Of a stretch of DNA of 63,892 nucleotides, positions 1 through 7,476 are shown one piece after another (position 1 is the first letter of the stretch; each line of letters begins with the position of its first letter). The notes beneath the pieces were generated by a model. The model was given only the letters and a program-made list of their open reading frames with translations, searched no databases and was not told the origin of the DNA. Position numbers and translations under genes: made by a program. Origin of the DNA: Smithellaceae bacterium (GTDB taxonomy: Bacteria; Desulfobacterota; Syntrophia; Syntrophales; Smithellaceae); contig JAQUVQ010000007.1 in assembly GCA_028693285.1 (NCBI GenBank), positions 16,307 through 80,198 on the forward strand. Direction: 5' to 3'.

Positions 1-303
1 CATATCGTAAAGGTGCAGCCTGCTTTGGTCTTCAAAATGATTGACCAGCCAGACGCCCTTTTTTTTCAAAGACAGGATTCTGCCGAAATCTTTATCGGCG
101 ATGATTTCCGGCCGGTCCTGAACATACCAGCGTCCGTCGCGGTCAATGCCGATCGCAACGACGTCGTATTTGGTTTTGTCCAGCGCCGAAACGACGGAGG
201 CCGCCGAGCACAGCGACACGTCATGCTCGCCCGATCTTCCGCCGTATAAAACGCCGATGGTCCGCCTGGGCCGCCGTTGATGCTTTCCTGAAGGCTTCTT
301 CAT
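1..303 (-). CDS. ddl: D-alanine--D-alanine ligase, N-terminal part (runs off left edge)
   Basis: The first 101 residues of a D-Ala-D-Ala ligase, which makes the D-Ala-D-Ala dipeptide for peptidoglycan in the cytoplasm. The N-terminal Rossmann-like domain is visible, with the family's GGRSGEHDVS loop at residues 21-30. A basic leader (KPSGKHQRRPRR) precedes the first strand. The ATP-grasp domain lies beyond the window. The gene starts 10 bases after the stop of the barrel-protein gene and is the last visible gene of the Mla operon, so it is probably co-transcribed with it. The identification rests on the loop motif and the flanking strand pattern, which are distinctive. Confidence 0.9.
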   Translation of the reverse strand, partial: MKKPSGKHQRRPRRTIGVLYGGRSGEHDVSLCSAASVVSALDKTKYDVVAIGIDRDGRWYVQDRPEIIADKDFGRILSLKKKGVWLVNHFEDQSRLHLYDM

Positions 304-313
304 GTTTGCCTCT

Positions 314-1093
314 CTAGTAGGTGTAGGTAATGGCCGATCCGGCGGAGAAACGGTCCGCATACTGGCCTTCGATCAGGAGACCAAATCCCCTGCCCAGCCC
401 GACGGCGGCGCCGAAAAACCCGCCGACCGCGGATGCATTCTTCAAAGACGTCTTTTCGGCGCCCGACTGAATCCCCGGGACGGCGGCGGGTACATAAGCA
501 TCCGCTTCCGTATAATAAACAAAAGGCCCGGCATACAGTTGAATTCCATAAGGAACCGTCGCCTGAAGGCCGATGCCGAAATTGACGTCCCAGAGATATT
601 TTACCTTTATATCAGTCACAAAAGGAATTCCGCCGCTGGTTCCGCTAACCTCATCGGTGAAATTGCTGAAGTTGCAGCTTCCCTGCACAAAAGCGCCGAC
701 GCCGAATACGGAATGAACCGGATAATACGCCTTGGCGCCCAGCGTCCCGAAAAATTTCCAGTTTTCTTCAAAAGAGTCCCGGGAAACCGTGGTCAGGGCC
801 GAAGAAGAGCGAAACGCGTCCGATATCTGCAAATCGGAAATGCCGATGCGCCCGTAAATCTCCCAGCGGCCGGAGGCACCGTACGCCGCCTGGGAATAGA
901 CCTGGTGCTGGCGAATCCCATAATCCATGTCGCCTTTCAATGTATCTTCCGCATACCGGCAGCCGACAGCGGTGTTCACGCCGCCGGTTTTTTTGGACAT
1001 CGTCTGCAGCGGCCCGAACATTCCGCCCGCAAGCGCGGAAGAGCAAAGGGGAAGAATCATCAGGGCTATCGTGAAAAGAATGATTTTTCTCGT
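314..1093 (-). CDS. predicted outer-membrane beta-barrel protein with probable ACG start
   Basis: About 259 residues with a signal peptide (RKIILFTIALMILPLCSSALA), then alternating amphipathic strands rich in Gly, Tyr and aromatic residues and an aromatic C-terminus (ITYTY), as in small outer-membrane barrels. The first ATG in frame (1058-1060) would cut the signal peptide in half. A strong AAAGGAG lies 7 bases before an ACG codon at 1091-1093, exactly where an initiator should be, and starting there restores a complete signal peptide. The gene sits between mlaA and ddl, so a role in envelope maintenance is plausible but is inferred only from position. No specific family is recognised. Confidence 0.7.
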   Translation of the reverse strand, partial: TRKIILFTIALMILPLCSSALAGGMFGPLQTMSKKTGGVNTAVGCRYAEDTLKGDMDYGIRQHQVYSQAAYGASGRWEIYGRIGISDLQISDAFRSSSALTTVSRDSFEENWKFFGTLGAKAYYPVHSVFGVGAFVQGSCNFSNFTDEVSGTSGGIPFVTDIKVKYLWDVNFGIGLQATVPYGIQLYAGPFVYYTEADAYVPAAVPGIQSGAEKTSLKNASAVGGFFGAAVGLGRGFGLLIEGQYADRFSAGSAITYTY

Positions 1094-1116
1094 AGGGTTT
1101 CTCCTTTTATGCGTTC

Positions 1117-2109
1117 TCAGTTGGCCGGCGCCCGGGTCGCCTCACTTTTCCAATTGCGGAAAAAGAGCGATCTTGCCCTGCGCGTCTGGACTTCCTTCAT
1201 GCGATACTGAATGTAGCCGTTGCGAATGGCAATGTAAGGGTCGATGGCCGCTTCGATCACCGCTTCGTAATCCCCGAGGCTCAACGAGGCGTTGTTGATC
1301 ATTTTGAAGGGTCTTTTGCCCAGGCTGGTGTACCAGGGGGTAAAGTAGGAAAGCGGATCCAGAACATACTCGCCCGCGATATCCACGCTGTCCCGGGGGC
1401 TTGACGGACCGAGAAACGGCCAGACGATGTAAAAGCCGTGGCCCACGCCGTACAGACCCAGCGTCTGCCCGAAATCGGTGTTCTGTTTTTGCAGTTCGAT
1501 GCCCCGATTGGAGGAGGGATCCAGAAGTCCCCCGATGCCCCACACCGTGTTGATCGCAAAACGGCCCGCTTCCGAACCGGCGCCGGTCAAATCGGCCTGC
1601 AGCAGGCAATTGACGAAGCGGATGGGAAACAGCAGATGGTAATAGAAATTTTTAACGCTGATCCGCGCCGGTTCCGGAACCACCGCTTTGTACCCCCGGG
1701 CAACCGGTTTGAGCAGCCAGAAATACAGCCGGTCGTTGAACCGGTGCATGGCGCGGTTGAAAGGTTCGATCGGATCGGCGATGGTAACGCGCTCTTCCGC
1801 AAAAGGCTCGTCGTCGTAGTCCTGATTCTCATCGTCTTTGTATTCATCCTGAAAAGCGTCGTCTGCACGGCCCGGCAGCGCCTCCTCCCCGCGGACAGTC
1901 GCATCCGCCCCGGCCGACGGAGCCTTCGCGAGGGCGTAATCCATGCTTTTCCCATTGCCCATTACCCATCGCCCATCGCCTACTACCCCTTGCCCATCAC
2001 TCATCGCCGGCGCTTCCGCGCACGCAATATTCAGGGCCAGACAGCCCGGGAAGCTCCCGGCCGCGAAAAAAAGGACGGTCAGGAGAAAAACGGACAGATT
2101 ATGCTTCAT
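1117..2109 (-). CDS. mlaA: MlaA/VacJ family outer-membrane phospholipid-transport protein
   Basis: MlaA is the outer-membrane component that removes mislocalised phospholipid from the outer leaflet and hands it to periplasmic MlaC. The family motif DPIEPFNRAMHRFND begins near residue 112, and the later LLDPSSNRGIELQ and YVLDPLSYFT blocks fit the MlaA domain to the end. The N-terminus is a hydrophobic export signal. Its cysteine (FPGC, residue 23) is a poor lipobox match, so lipidation is uncertain. Residues about 34-54 are a Gly-rich stretch encoded by 7-bp repeats, followed by an acidic linker (84-106), so the mature domain is preceded by about 90 unusual residues. It lies directly downstream of mlaC in the same operon. 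Confidence 0.93.
   Translation of the reverse strand: MKHNLSVFLLTVLFFAAGSFPGCLALNIACAEAPAMSDGQGVVGDGRWVMGNGKSMDYALAKAPSAGADATVRGEEALPGRADDAFQDEYKDDENQDYDDEPFAEERVTIADPIEPFNRAMHRFNDRLYFWLLKPVARGYKAVVPEPARISVKNFYYHLLFPIRFVNCLLQADLTGAGSEAGRFAINTVWGIGGLLDPSSNRGIELQKQNTDFGQTLGLYGVGHGFYIVWPFLGPSSPRDSVDIAGEYVLDPLSYFTPWYTSLGKRPFKMINNASLSLGDYEAVIEAAIDPYIAIRNGYIQYRMKEVQTRRARSLFFRNWKSEATRAPAN
1950..2008. repeat. 7-bp-period repeat inside mlaA
   Basis: About eight tandem heptamers of the form CCCATYR (CCCATTG, CCCATTA, CCCATCG, CCCATCG, CCTACTA, CCCCTTG, CCCATCA, CTCATCG). The same heptamer style recurs in intergenic DNA near 37144 and 48340. Here the repeat lies in coding sequence and is translated as a Gly/Asp-rich linker. 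Confidence 0.75.
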
Positions 2110-2119
2110 GATCCTAATA

Positions 2120-2728
2120 TTAATGGGTTTTCACCTTTTTGCGCAGGGTTTCCAGGAGCTGCTCCGGCGTGCCGCCAGCCAGAATCTCATTGAACTGGGT
2201 TCGGTAGTTCTGCACCAGGCTCACATTTTCCACGACGACATCGTAAACTTTCCACTTGCCGTTTTTTAAAATCATCCGGTAGTAAATGGGAACTTCCTTG
2301 GAAGAGGTGATCACCCTGGACTGAATCTCCGCCTTGTCGTCCGCGATCATCGATTCCTTGTAAAAAACAATTTTCTCGTTGGAATATTCGAGAATTCTGT
2401 CCAGGTAGGTCTTTTCCAGCACCTGTTCAAAAAGATCAACAAACTCCCTGCGCTGCTCCGGGGTGAACTTGTTCCAGTTGCGGGTCAGTGTGCGCCGGGA
2501 AAATTCCATCTCGTCAAACATGTCTTTATAGATGACGCGGAGTTTTTCCGTCTTGAGGGATTTGGCCGCCGGGCCTTTCATTTTTGGATCGCGCAGAACG
2601 TCCAGGACGCGGTTGACCGTGCTTTCCACGGCGCTCATCGGCGCTCCGGCATACGCCGGAACGGACATCAGCAGCATCATGACCAGCATGCACCCCGCCA
2701 GCCGTTTTTTCAGGATTCTGTTTTCCAT
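2120..2728 (-). CDS. mlaC: MlaC family periplasmic phospholipid-binding protein
   Basis: A 202-residue secreted protein with a clear signal peptide (cleavage expected after AYA near residue 27) followed by a Tol-tolerance/Ttg2D (MlaC) domain. Typical blocks are visible: FSRRTLTRNWNKFTPEQRREF, then alternating strands with VPIYYRMILKNGKWKVYDVVVENVS-like features. MlaC carries phospholipid between the outer-membrane MlaA complex and the inner-membrane MlaFEDB complex. Its length matches the family. It sits between mlaD and mlaA, with 10 bases to mlaA and none to mlaD, which indicates tight co-expression. Confidence 0.93.
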   Translation of the reverse strand: MENRILKKRLAGCMLVMMLLMSVPAYAGAPMSAVESTVNRVLDVLRDPKMKGPAAKSLKTEKLRVIYKDMFDEMEFSRRTLTRNWNKFTPEQRREFVDLFEQVLEKTYLDRILEYSNEKIVFYKESMIADDKAEIQSRVITSSKEVPIYYRMILKNGKWKVYDVVVENVSLVQNYRTQFNEILAGGTPEQLLETLRKKVKTH

Positions 2729-3220
2729 CTATTTCTTTTCCTTTTCGTTGTTTTGATTTTTCCCCTGGTCCTTTTTTATGTCGCCAAAGGCGTATTTGCT
2801 GATCAGCGATTCAATATCCAAAGCGGCCTGCGTGTCCGTGATGACGCCGTTGGGCTCAAGCAGGTCCCCTCCTCCGCCCGGATCGATGCTCAGATACTTG
2901 TCGCCGATGAGGCCCTCCGTTTTAATGGAAGCAATGGCGTCATCATAAATCTTGATGTCCTTCCGAATCCGGATTTCCACGACGGCCCTGAGGTCTTCCT
3001 GGTCCATCGAAATGCGCTCCACGCGCCCGACTTCAATGCCCAGGATGTTGACCGGATTGCCCGCCTTCAAACCCGTGACAGTCGTGAATTTGGCGATGAG
3101 CGGATACGTATCTCCGCTGAACCAGTTCAACTTTCCAAGTTTGACCGTCATGTATCCTACGCAGATCAATCCGCAAACGACAAAGATACCGACCATGGTT
3201 TCCATCTTGTACTTTTTCAT
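2729..3220 (-). CDS. mlaD: MCE-domain protein MlaD
   Basis: This inner-membrane-anchored MCE protein forms the substrate channel ring of the Mla ABC transporter. Residues 8-26 form one transmembrane helix (GIFVVCGLICVGYMTV), followed by an MCE domain from about 36 to 115 with the usual FTTVTGLKAGNPVNILGIEVG core and the GLIGDKYLSIDPG segment. The C-terminal tail is short and charged. An upstream ATG at 3286 exists, but the start at 3220 gives a standard membrane anchor and lies just after the mlaF stop with GGGAG upstream. Its stop directly abuts mlaC. Confidence 0.92.
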   Translation of the reverse strand: MKKYKMETMVGIFVVCGLICVGYMTVKLGKLNWFSGDTYPLIAKFTTVTGLKAGNPVNILGIEVGRVERISMDQEDLRAVVEIRIRKDIKIYDDAIASIKTEGLIGDKYLSIDPGGGGDLLEPNGVITDTQAALDIESLISKYAFGDIKKDQGKNQNNEKEKK

Positions 3221-3224
3221 CGGT

Positions 3225-4466
3225 TCATTCTCCCGGGGCGCATTGCAATCGCCCGATTTCTTTTTGTTTCGATCTCGCCTGCGCAAGCAGGGCGTCGATA
3301 TCGGTCCTGGATTGTCCTTCGGCCGCGCCCGCCAGGATCGTCAATTCCACGGCGCCCCCCAGCGCAAACCTGCAGGCCCCCTCCTCCAGAGCGGGAACGG
3401 CCTGCCGGTTAAAATCCGCGATGAAATCTTCCATGATTCTTTCCGTTTCCGCAAGGCTGGAATAGGGAAGCACGGTCAAAATCTCGTTGGTGGCGCGCCT
3501 TGTGGAAATCCCCCCGATGGCGCCGAAATGCCGGTCGATAAACAGCCCCATATTCCGCAGAATCTCCTGCGCGGCGTCATGGCCGATCTGCGAAACGATC
3601 GCGTCGAGCTCCCGGAGGCTGAAAATCACCAGGCAGAAGGTTTCTCCGCCCTTGCTCCTTTTGAGCTGCAGATGGTTCAGCAGCTCAAACTGGCGCTTGG
3701 AGTAAAGACCGGTCAATTCCTTCTGCAGTCCTTCCAGAGAGTTGATGACTTCGTCCATGAACGGGTGGTTGAAATTTTCCAGCTCCTCCGGCGTGCCCTG
3801 AAAAACAATCCGGTGATCATACAGCGCCAGAATGCGGTTGGAAATAAAATACACGTCGGGAATTTCATGGCTGACCAGAACCGCGGTGAAATTCAGTTTT
3901 CTCTGGTTCTGGGCGATCATGCTCAAAATGGCGTTTTTCCGGACAGGGTCCTGGCCGGTAGTCGGCTCATCGAACAAAACGATCCCGGGATCCGTAATCA
4001 AAGCGCGCGCCAGCGCGGCCCTTTTCTGCATGCCTCCGGAAAGTTCCGACGGATATTTGGAAGCCGCTTCCGTGAGCTCCGTCTGTTTCATGCGGGTCAG
4101 CACCTTGCGATGGATCTCCGTTTTTTTCAAGTTGGTCGTCTCTATGAGCGGCAGCGCGATATTCTCATAAACCGTCATGGAATCAAACAGGGCGTTGCCC
4201 TGAAACATATAGCTGATCCGGCCGAAGGATCCCGCAAGATCCGACCGGCTCATTTCAGCAACCGGTTTTCCCCGAAACAGAATGACGCCATCATCCGGCT
4301 GGAGCAATCCGATGATATGTTTGAGCAGCACGCTTTTGCCGGAACCGGAAAGGCCGATGATCGTCGTGACCTCCCCTTCGTAGATCTGGAGATTGACGCG
4401 GTCCAGGACGATTTTGTCGCCGAAGCACTTGGTCACATCTTTAAATTCAATCAGAGGCGTCTTCAT
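3225..4466 (-). CDS. mlaF: MlaF-type ABC ATPase fused to a degenerate GGDEF domain
   Basis: Residues 1-245 are a complete ABC ATPase of the MlaF family, which powers lipid transport with MlaE: Walker A GLSGSGKS (38-45), signature LSGGMQKR (142-149), Walker B with LFDEPTTGQD (164-173), and the switch His near 200. The protein is about 413 residues against roughly 270 usual for MlaF. Residues 251-413 match the GGDEF fold in order: LTGLYSKRQF (251-260), GHDAAQ (295-300), and RRATNEILTVLP (323-334) where an active enzyme has GGDEF/GGEEF followed by a hydrophobic strand. The catalytic signature is lost, so cyclase activity is unlikely. A sensory or c-di-GMP/GTP-binding role is inference. Its stop lies 4 bases from the mlaD start. 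Confidence 0.9.
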   Translation of the reverse strand: MKTPLIEFKDVTKCFGDKIVLDRVNLQIYEGEVTTIIGLSGSGKSVLLKHIIGLLQPDDGVILFRGKPVAEMSRSDLAGSFGRISYMFQGNALFDSMTVYENIALPLIETTNLKKTEIHRKVLTRMKQTELTEAASKYPSELSGGMQKRAALARALITDPGIVLFDEPTTGQDPVRKNAILSMIAQNQRKLNFTAVLVSHEIPDVYFISNRILALYDHRIVFQGTPEELENFNHPFMDEVINSLEGLQKELTGLYSKRQFELLNHLQLKRSKGGETFCLVIFSLRELDAIVSQIGHDAAQEILRNMGLFIDRHFGAIGGISTRRATNEILTVLPYSSLAETERIMEDFIADFNRQAVPALEEGACRFALGGAVELTILAGAAEGQSRTDIDALLAQARSKQKEIGRLQCAPGE

Positions 4467-4475
4467 CTTATCTCT

Positions 4476-5324
4476 TTAAATCAGCAGGGACGTTACGATG
4501 TAATCCGAAATCAGAATCAGGACGCAGGAGGTCACGACCGCCGACGTGGTGGCCAGTCCCACCGCCTGGGCGCCGTGGCTGTCCCGGCGCATGTGCGCGA
4601 AATACCCCTGATAGCAGCAAACCGTCGCGACGATCACCGCAAAAACAATCGCTTTGATAAAACCGTTGGTGACGTCTTCCAGAGCCACATAAACCTTCGT
4701 GCTGTGCCAGTAAACGCCCGAATTCAGCCCCAGCAGCAGAACCGCGGAAAGATAGCCGCCCAGAATGCCGATCAGATCGAATACGGCCGTGAGCAGCGGA
4801 AAGCTGATGATGGAGGCGGAAATCTTTGGACTGACGATGTACCGCAGCGGATTGATCCGCATCGTCTGCAGGGCGTCAATCTGTTCGCTGATGCGCTCTA
4901 TGCCGATTTCGGCGGCAATGGCCGAACCCGCCCGCGCCGTAATCATGATGGCGGTCAGCACGGGACCGAGCTCCATAATCAGCGAAAGGGCCACCAGGGA
5001 GCCGACCGCTCCTTCAGCGCCGAATTTCGACAGGGCGTGGTGGGCCTGCAGTCCCAGCACCATTCCGGTAAACAGGCTGACCAGCATGATGATCGTGATG
5101 GATCTGGCCCCGATATAATAAACCTGCCGGACCGTCTTGGCAAACTGCTTCCTGCGGAAAATCTGCCACAGCGCCATCCCCAGAAAAATGGCCGCCGCCC
5201 CGAGGTTGTCCACCCAGCTCAAAACGTTTCTTCCGATCAAAGCAAACGGGCGAAGAACAGCCATGCCCCAGACGGTGTTTTCGTCATTTTCATTTTTATT
5301 CCGGCAATTTCCCGTTTGCGCCAT
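4476..5324 (-). CDS. mlaE: MlaE family ABC permease
   Basis: The inner-membrane permease of the Mla phospholipid transporter. It has several hydrophobic helices and the MlaE core, including the GMVLGLQAHHALSKFGAEG region, the ELGPVLTAIMITARAGSAIAAEIG-type signature segment, and DALQTMRINPLRYIVSP. An ATG at 5384 lies within the predicted promoter (-10 at 5369-5374), so translation from it would be impossible on this transcript. The next ATG (5324, preceded by GGGGAAC) is preferred, giving about 282 residues. A further ATG at 5264 is possible. It is the first gene of the operon, followed 9 bases later by mlaF. Confidence 0.9.
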   Translation of the reverse strand: MAQTGNCRNKNENDENTVWGMAVLRPFALIGRNVLSWVDNLGAAAIFLGMALWQIFRRKQFAKTVRQVYYIGARSITIIMLVSLFTGMVLGLQAHHALSKFGAEGAVGSLVALSLIMELGPVLTAIMITARAGSAIAAEIGIERISEQIDALQTMRINPLRYIVSPKISASIISFPLLTAVFDLIGILGGYLSAVLLLGLNSGVYWHSTKVYVALEDVTNGFIKAIVFAVIVATVCCYQGYFAHMRRDSHGAQAVGLATTSAVVTSCVLILISDYIVTSLLI

Positions 5325-5368
5325 GAACAAGTTCCCCAGATCAAATCGCCTGTCGAAGACGGTTCGGG

Positions 5369-5397
5369 ATACTAACAGAGGCAACTTTATTTGACAA
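5369..5397 (-). promoter_or_regulatory. sigma-70 type promoter for the mla operon
   Basis: TTGTCA (5392-5397), a 17-bp spacer and TAGTAT (5369-5374) read leftwards. Transcription would begin near 5362. This position excludes the longest mlaE start and supports the ATG at 5324. Confidence 0.7.
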
Positions 5398-5442
5398 GCA
5401 TTTCCTGACGCCGGTTTCCCGTCCGGGTGTTCCCGTCCGTGT

Positions 5443-5471
5443 TGACAGAAACACGAAGAATGAATATACTA
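5443..5471 (+). promoter_or_regulatory. sigma-70 type promoter for the HELIH-protein gene
   Basis: TTGACA (5443-5448), an exact 17-bp spacer and TATACT (5466-5471), divergent from the mla promoter and about 35 bases before the ATG at 5507. The near-consensus boxes suggest a strong constitutive promoter. Confidence 0.75.
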
Positions 5472-5506
5472 CGGCCAAATCGGGCGGCGGCATTTAAGGT
5501 GTTTTT

Positions 5507-6043
5507 ATGATTCGCTATTTTAACGCGGCGCATATACCGGTGGCGGCCAGGGCGTTTTCCGACGCTGAAAAGCTGGTGACGCGTCATTTCCGCCTGACGG
5601 AAGATGACCTGCGGAAAAACAAATACGATGTAAAAACCCTTGCATTTTTGGAAGAGCATGAAGTAAATGACGGCGCATTTGCACACCTGTGCAAATATTC
5701 CTACGAAAAGTCTTCCGACGGCAAGCCGCAGGAGAAGGAAGGTTTCGAGTTTTACCGGGTGTGCCTGCAGGACCATATCATCCTGGACGCACTGGAGCGC
5801 GCCAATACCTTCATCAAATTGAGTCCTTTGATGCTGTATATTGCCGTCCATGAATTGATCCACGTCCTGCGCTTCTCCTCGGGCGCCGCTGATTTCAGCG
5901 CCCCCGCGGACGAAAAGGAAAATGAGGAAAAAATCGTCCACAGCCTGACCCGAAGCGCGCTGCAGCCGGCCAGGCAAACGGATATGAACATGGTTTTGGA
6001 CTGCTTCAGCAGCGAATATAAAATCAGCAATCTTTATAATTAA
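5507..6043 (+). CDS. uncharacterised protein with HELIH metal-binding motif
   Basis: A 178-residue soluble protein with no signal peptide. Residues 115-119 read HELIH inside a hydrophobic helix (LYIAVHELIHVLRF), the HExxH pattern of zinc metallopeptidases. Glu-rich residues follow (ADEKENEEKIVHS), which could supply a third ligand (EEKIVH). I do not recognise the family, and HExxH alone does not prove peptidase activity. It has its own promoter and is followed 17 bases later by an fmdB-like gene behind AGGAGG, so the two probably form a short operon ending at the terminator near 6390. Confidence 0.8.
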   Translation: MIRYFNAAHIPVAARAFSDAEKLVTRHFRLTEDDLRKNKYDVKTLAFLEEHEVNDGAFAHLCKYSYEKSSDGKPQEKEGFEFYRVCLQDHIILDALERANTFIKLSPLMLYIAVHELIHVLRFSSGAADFSAPADEKENEEKIVHSLTRSALQPARQTDMNMVLDCFSSEYKISNLYN

Positions 6044-6060
6044 TTTCAGGAGGTTGATGT

Positions 6061-6345
6061 ATGCCGATCTATGAATATCAATGCAGGAAATGCGGCCGGC
6101 AGTTTGAAGCGTTTCAGGGCATTACCGAGCCGGATTTGAAAACCTGCCGGTTCTGCAGGGGGAAGGTTCAGAAAATGATGTCGCTTTCATCCTTCAGCCT
6201 GAAAGGCACCGGCTGGTACGCGACGGACTACAAGGGAAAAAAACCTCAGGCCGCCAAGCCGAAAAGCACTGAGACGACTGCGACGGAAAGTTCTTCGGCT
6301 TCATCCGATGCTTCGGCAACCGTCAAAGGCACAAGCGACGATTAA
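6061..6345 (+). CDS. FmdB family zinc-ribbon protein
   Basis: A 94-residue protein beginning [12 protein letters not shown], the hallmark of the FmdB putative regulatory family. A zinc ribbon is formed by C8/C11 and C29/C32. The C-terminal 35 residues are a low-complexity Ser/Thr/Ala/Lys tail, common in this family. The name comes from a gene near formamidase, where a regulatory role was proposed; the biochemical function of most members is unknown. It has a strong ribosome binding site (AGGAGG) and lies just before a bidirectional-looking terminator. Confidence 0.9.
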   Translation: MPIYEYQCRKCGRQFEAFQGITEPDLKTCRFCRGKVQKMMSLSSFSLKGTGWYATDYKGKKPQAAKPKSTETTATESSSASSDASATVKGTSDD

Positions 6346-6370
6346 AAGCATTCACTTAAAAAAGGCCAAC

Positions 6371-6408
6371 AAAAAGCGGCATGAAAATGCCGCTTTTTTG
6401 TTTTTTTT
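6371..6408 (+). terminator. Rho-independent terminator after the FmdB-like gene
   Basis: The stem AAAAAGCGGCAT / ATGCCGCTTTTTT closes a GAAA tetraloop, followed by more T residues. The A-run on the left arm means it could also stop leftward transcription of the HIT-protein operon. Confidence 0.85.
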
Positions 6409-6413
6409 GCGAA

Positions 6414-6432
6414 GAACGGTTTGAAACCGTTC
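6414..6432. repeat. intergenic palindrome, GAACGGT family
   Basis: GAACGGTTTGAAACCGTTC, followed by CCT. Similar palindromes occur at 22015 and 37114, with a diverged copy near 30111. It sits between the terminator and the convergent HIT-protein stop. Confidence 0.6.
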
Positions 6433-6438
6433 CCTCCT

Positions 6439-7476
6439 CTATGTCTGGAAATACCCCTGTAATTCTTTGCACAACTGCTCCGGCACAATCGGACAGATGA
6501 TCTCATCGTGCAGTTTTTCAAAATAATTGATGTCGCTCGTCCCCAGCGGATTGATTTCAAAACGCGGAACGATTTTCCCCTGCACCCAGAAGTTTTTCTC
6601 CGGCATCAGGGGCGCATACAGCGAAAGATTGAAGCTCATGAAATGATTGACATACAGGTGGAGAAAGATCCGGGAAAGACCTTCGAGAAGCTCTTCAACG
6701 TTGGCCTGGGTCAGATCAAAAAACGAGGTTTTCTCCCGAAAGTAAAAATCAACTTCCCCCGCCATGCCCTTTGGCGAAAAAGCGGCAAGCCAAGACACGA
6801 CGCCGGTCGAGGCAATAAAACGCTCGCCTGCTTCCTGCTCCCGATCCAGCAGGTCTTCCCACAGATTGCGGCCGCCGGAGGCGGAGGCGTAATTCCGCGC
6901 GCTGGCCAGAAGCCGCCGCATGAAACTGGTCGGCTCTTTGCCCATGATCGTCTGCAGGTGGGGATGAATCAGTCCGCCGCCCGCGGGCGGCATGTAGTTC
7001 CAGTTGATCGAACCGTAATGGTACCCTTGCTGCAGTTCGGCCATCCGGTAAAAATAATCCCGGCAGACGGCAAATCCGTCGTGCATGGCGTCGGGGGTCA
7101 ATTCATCCAGCCCCATGAAGTGTCGGTGCGAAAAGATCGCAACCGTGTTTGTCGCGTCGTAGGGAAACGCGTTGGGAAACAGAAAAGCGCTTCCTCTCGT
7201 GAATTTGCCGCCTTCGATGATGTCCGGCGTGAACCGGGGCGTCATCTTGTCAAAGAGCTCCGGGCAAAACGGGCAGATCGATTCCGGCGATTTTTCCAGA
7301 TAGACGCCTGTGTCCGGTTTCTGGGCGGGCCGCACACGGTAAGGAAGAATGCGGCTGGCCACGCCGGTGGTTTCGTCGTAGCGCTCCTCAATGGTCATTT
7401 CCCTGGGTTCAAACCCGTCAAAGGGATTGAGGTACCGTCCGGTGACCGTTTCCCTGTGAAATCCGATGTCTTTCAT
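6439..7476 (-). CDS. GalT-like HIT-superfamily protein
   Basis: A 345-residue cytoplasmic protein related to galactose-1-phosphate uridylyltransferase and the HIT superfamily. It has a CPFC zinc-type pair (residues 68-71) and a HPHLQ active-site-like motif (171-175) after GGGLI, which matches the HxHxQ nucleotidyl-transfer site. The start at 7476 follows GGGAGGG and overlaps the upstream DHH gene by 4 bases (ATGA), so the two are translationally coupled. The substrate is unknown. Nothing nearby belongs to the Leloir pathway, so a nucleotide phosphorylase or transferase acting on a sugar nucleotide or dinucleotide is a reasonable guess. Confidence 0.8.
   Translation of the reverse strand: MKDIGFHRETVTGRYLNPFDGFEPREMTIEERYDETTGVASRILPYRVRPAQKPDTGVYLEKSPESICPFCPELFDKMTPRFTPDIIEGGKFTRGSAFLFPNAFPYDATNTVAIFSHRHFMGLDELTPDAMHDGFAVCRDYFYRMAELQQGYHYGSINWNYMPPAGGGLIHPHLQTIMGKEPTSFMRRLLASARNYASASGGRNLWEDLLDREQEAGERFIASTGVVSWLAAFSPKGMAGEVDFYFREKTSFFDLTQANVEELLEGLSRIFLHLYVNHFMSFNLSLYAPLMPEKNFWVQGKIVPRFEINPLGTSDINYFEKLHDEIICPIVPEQLCKELQGYFQT

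Noticed and set aside
2952..5375. 807-codon open frame on the plus strand opposite the mla genes
   Set aside because: It is antisense to five well-identified genes, has low-complexity Arg/Gln/His-rich translation and no start signal; it is a by-product of GC-rich codon use.
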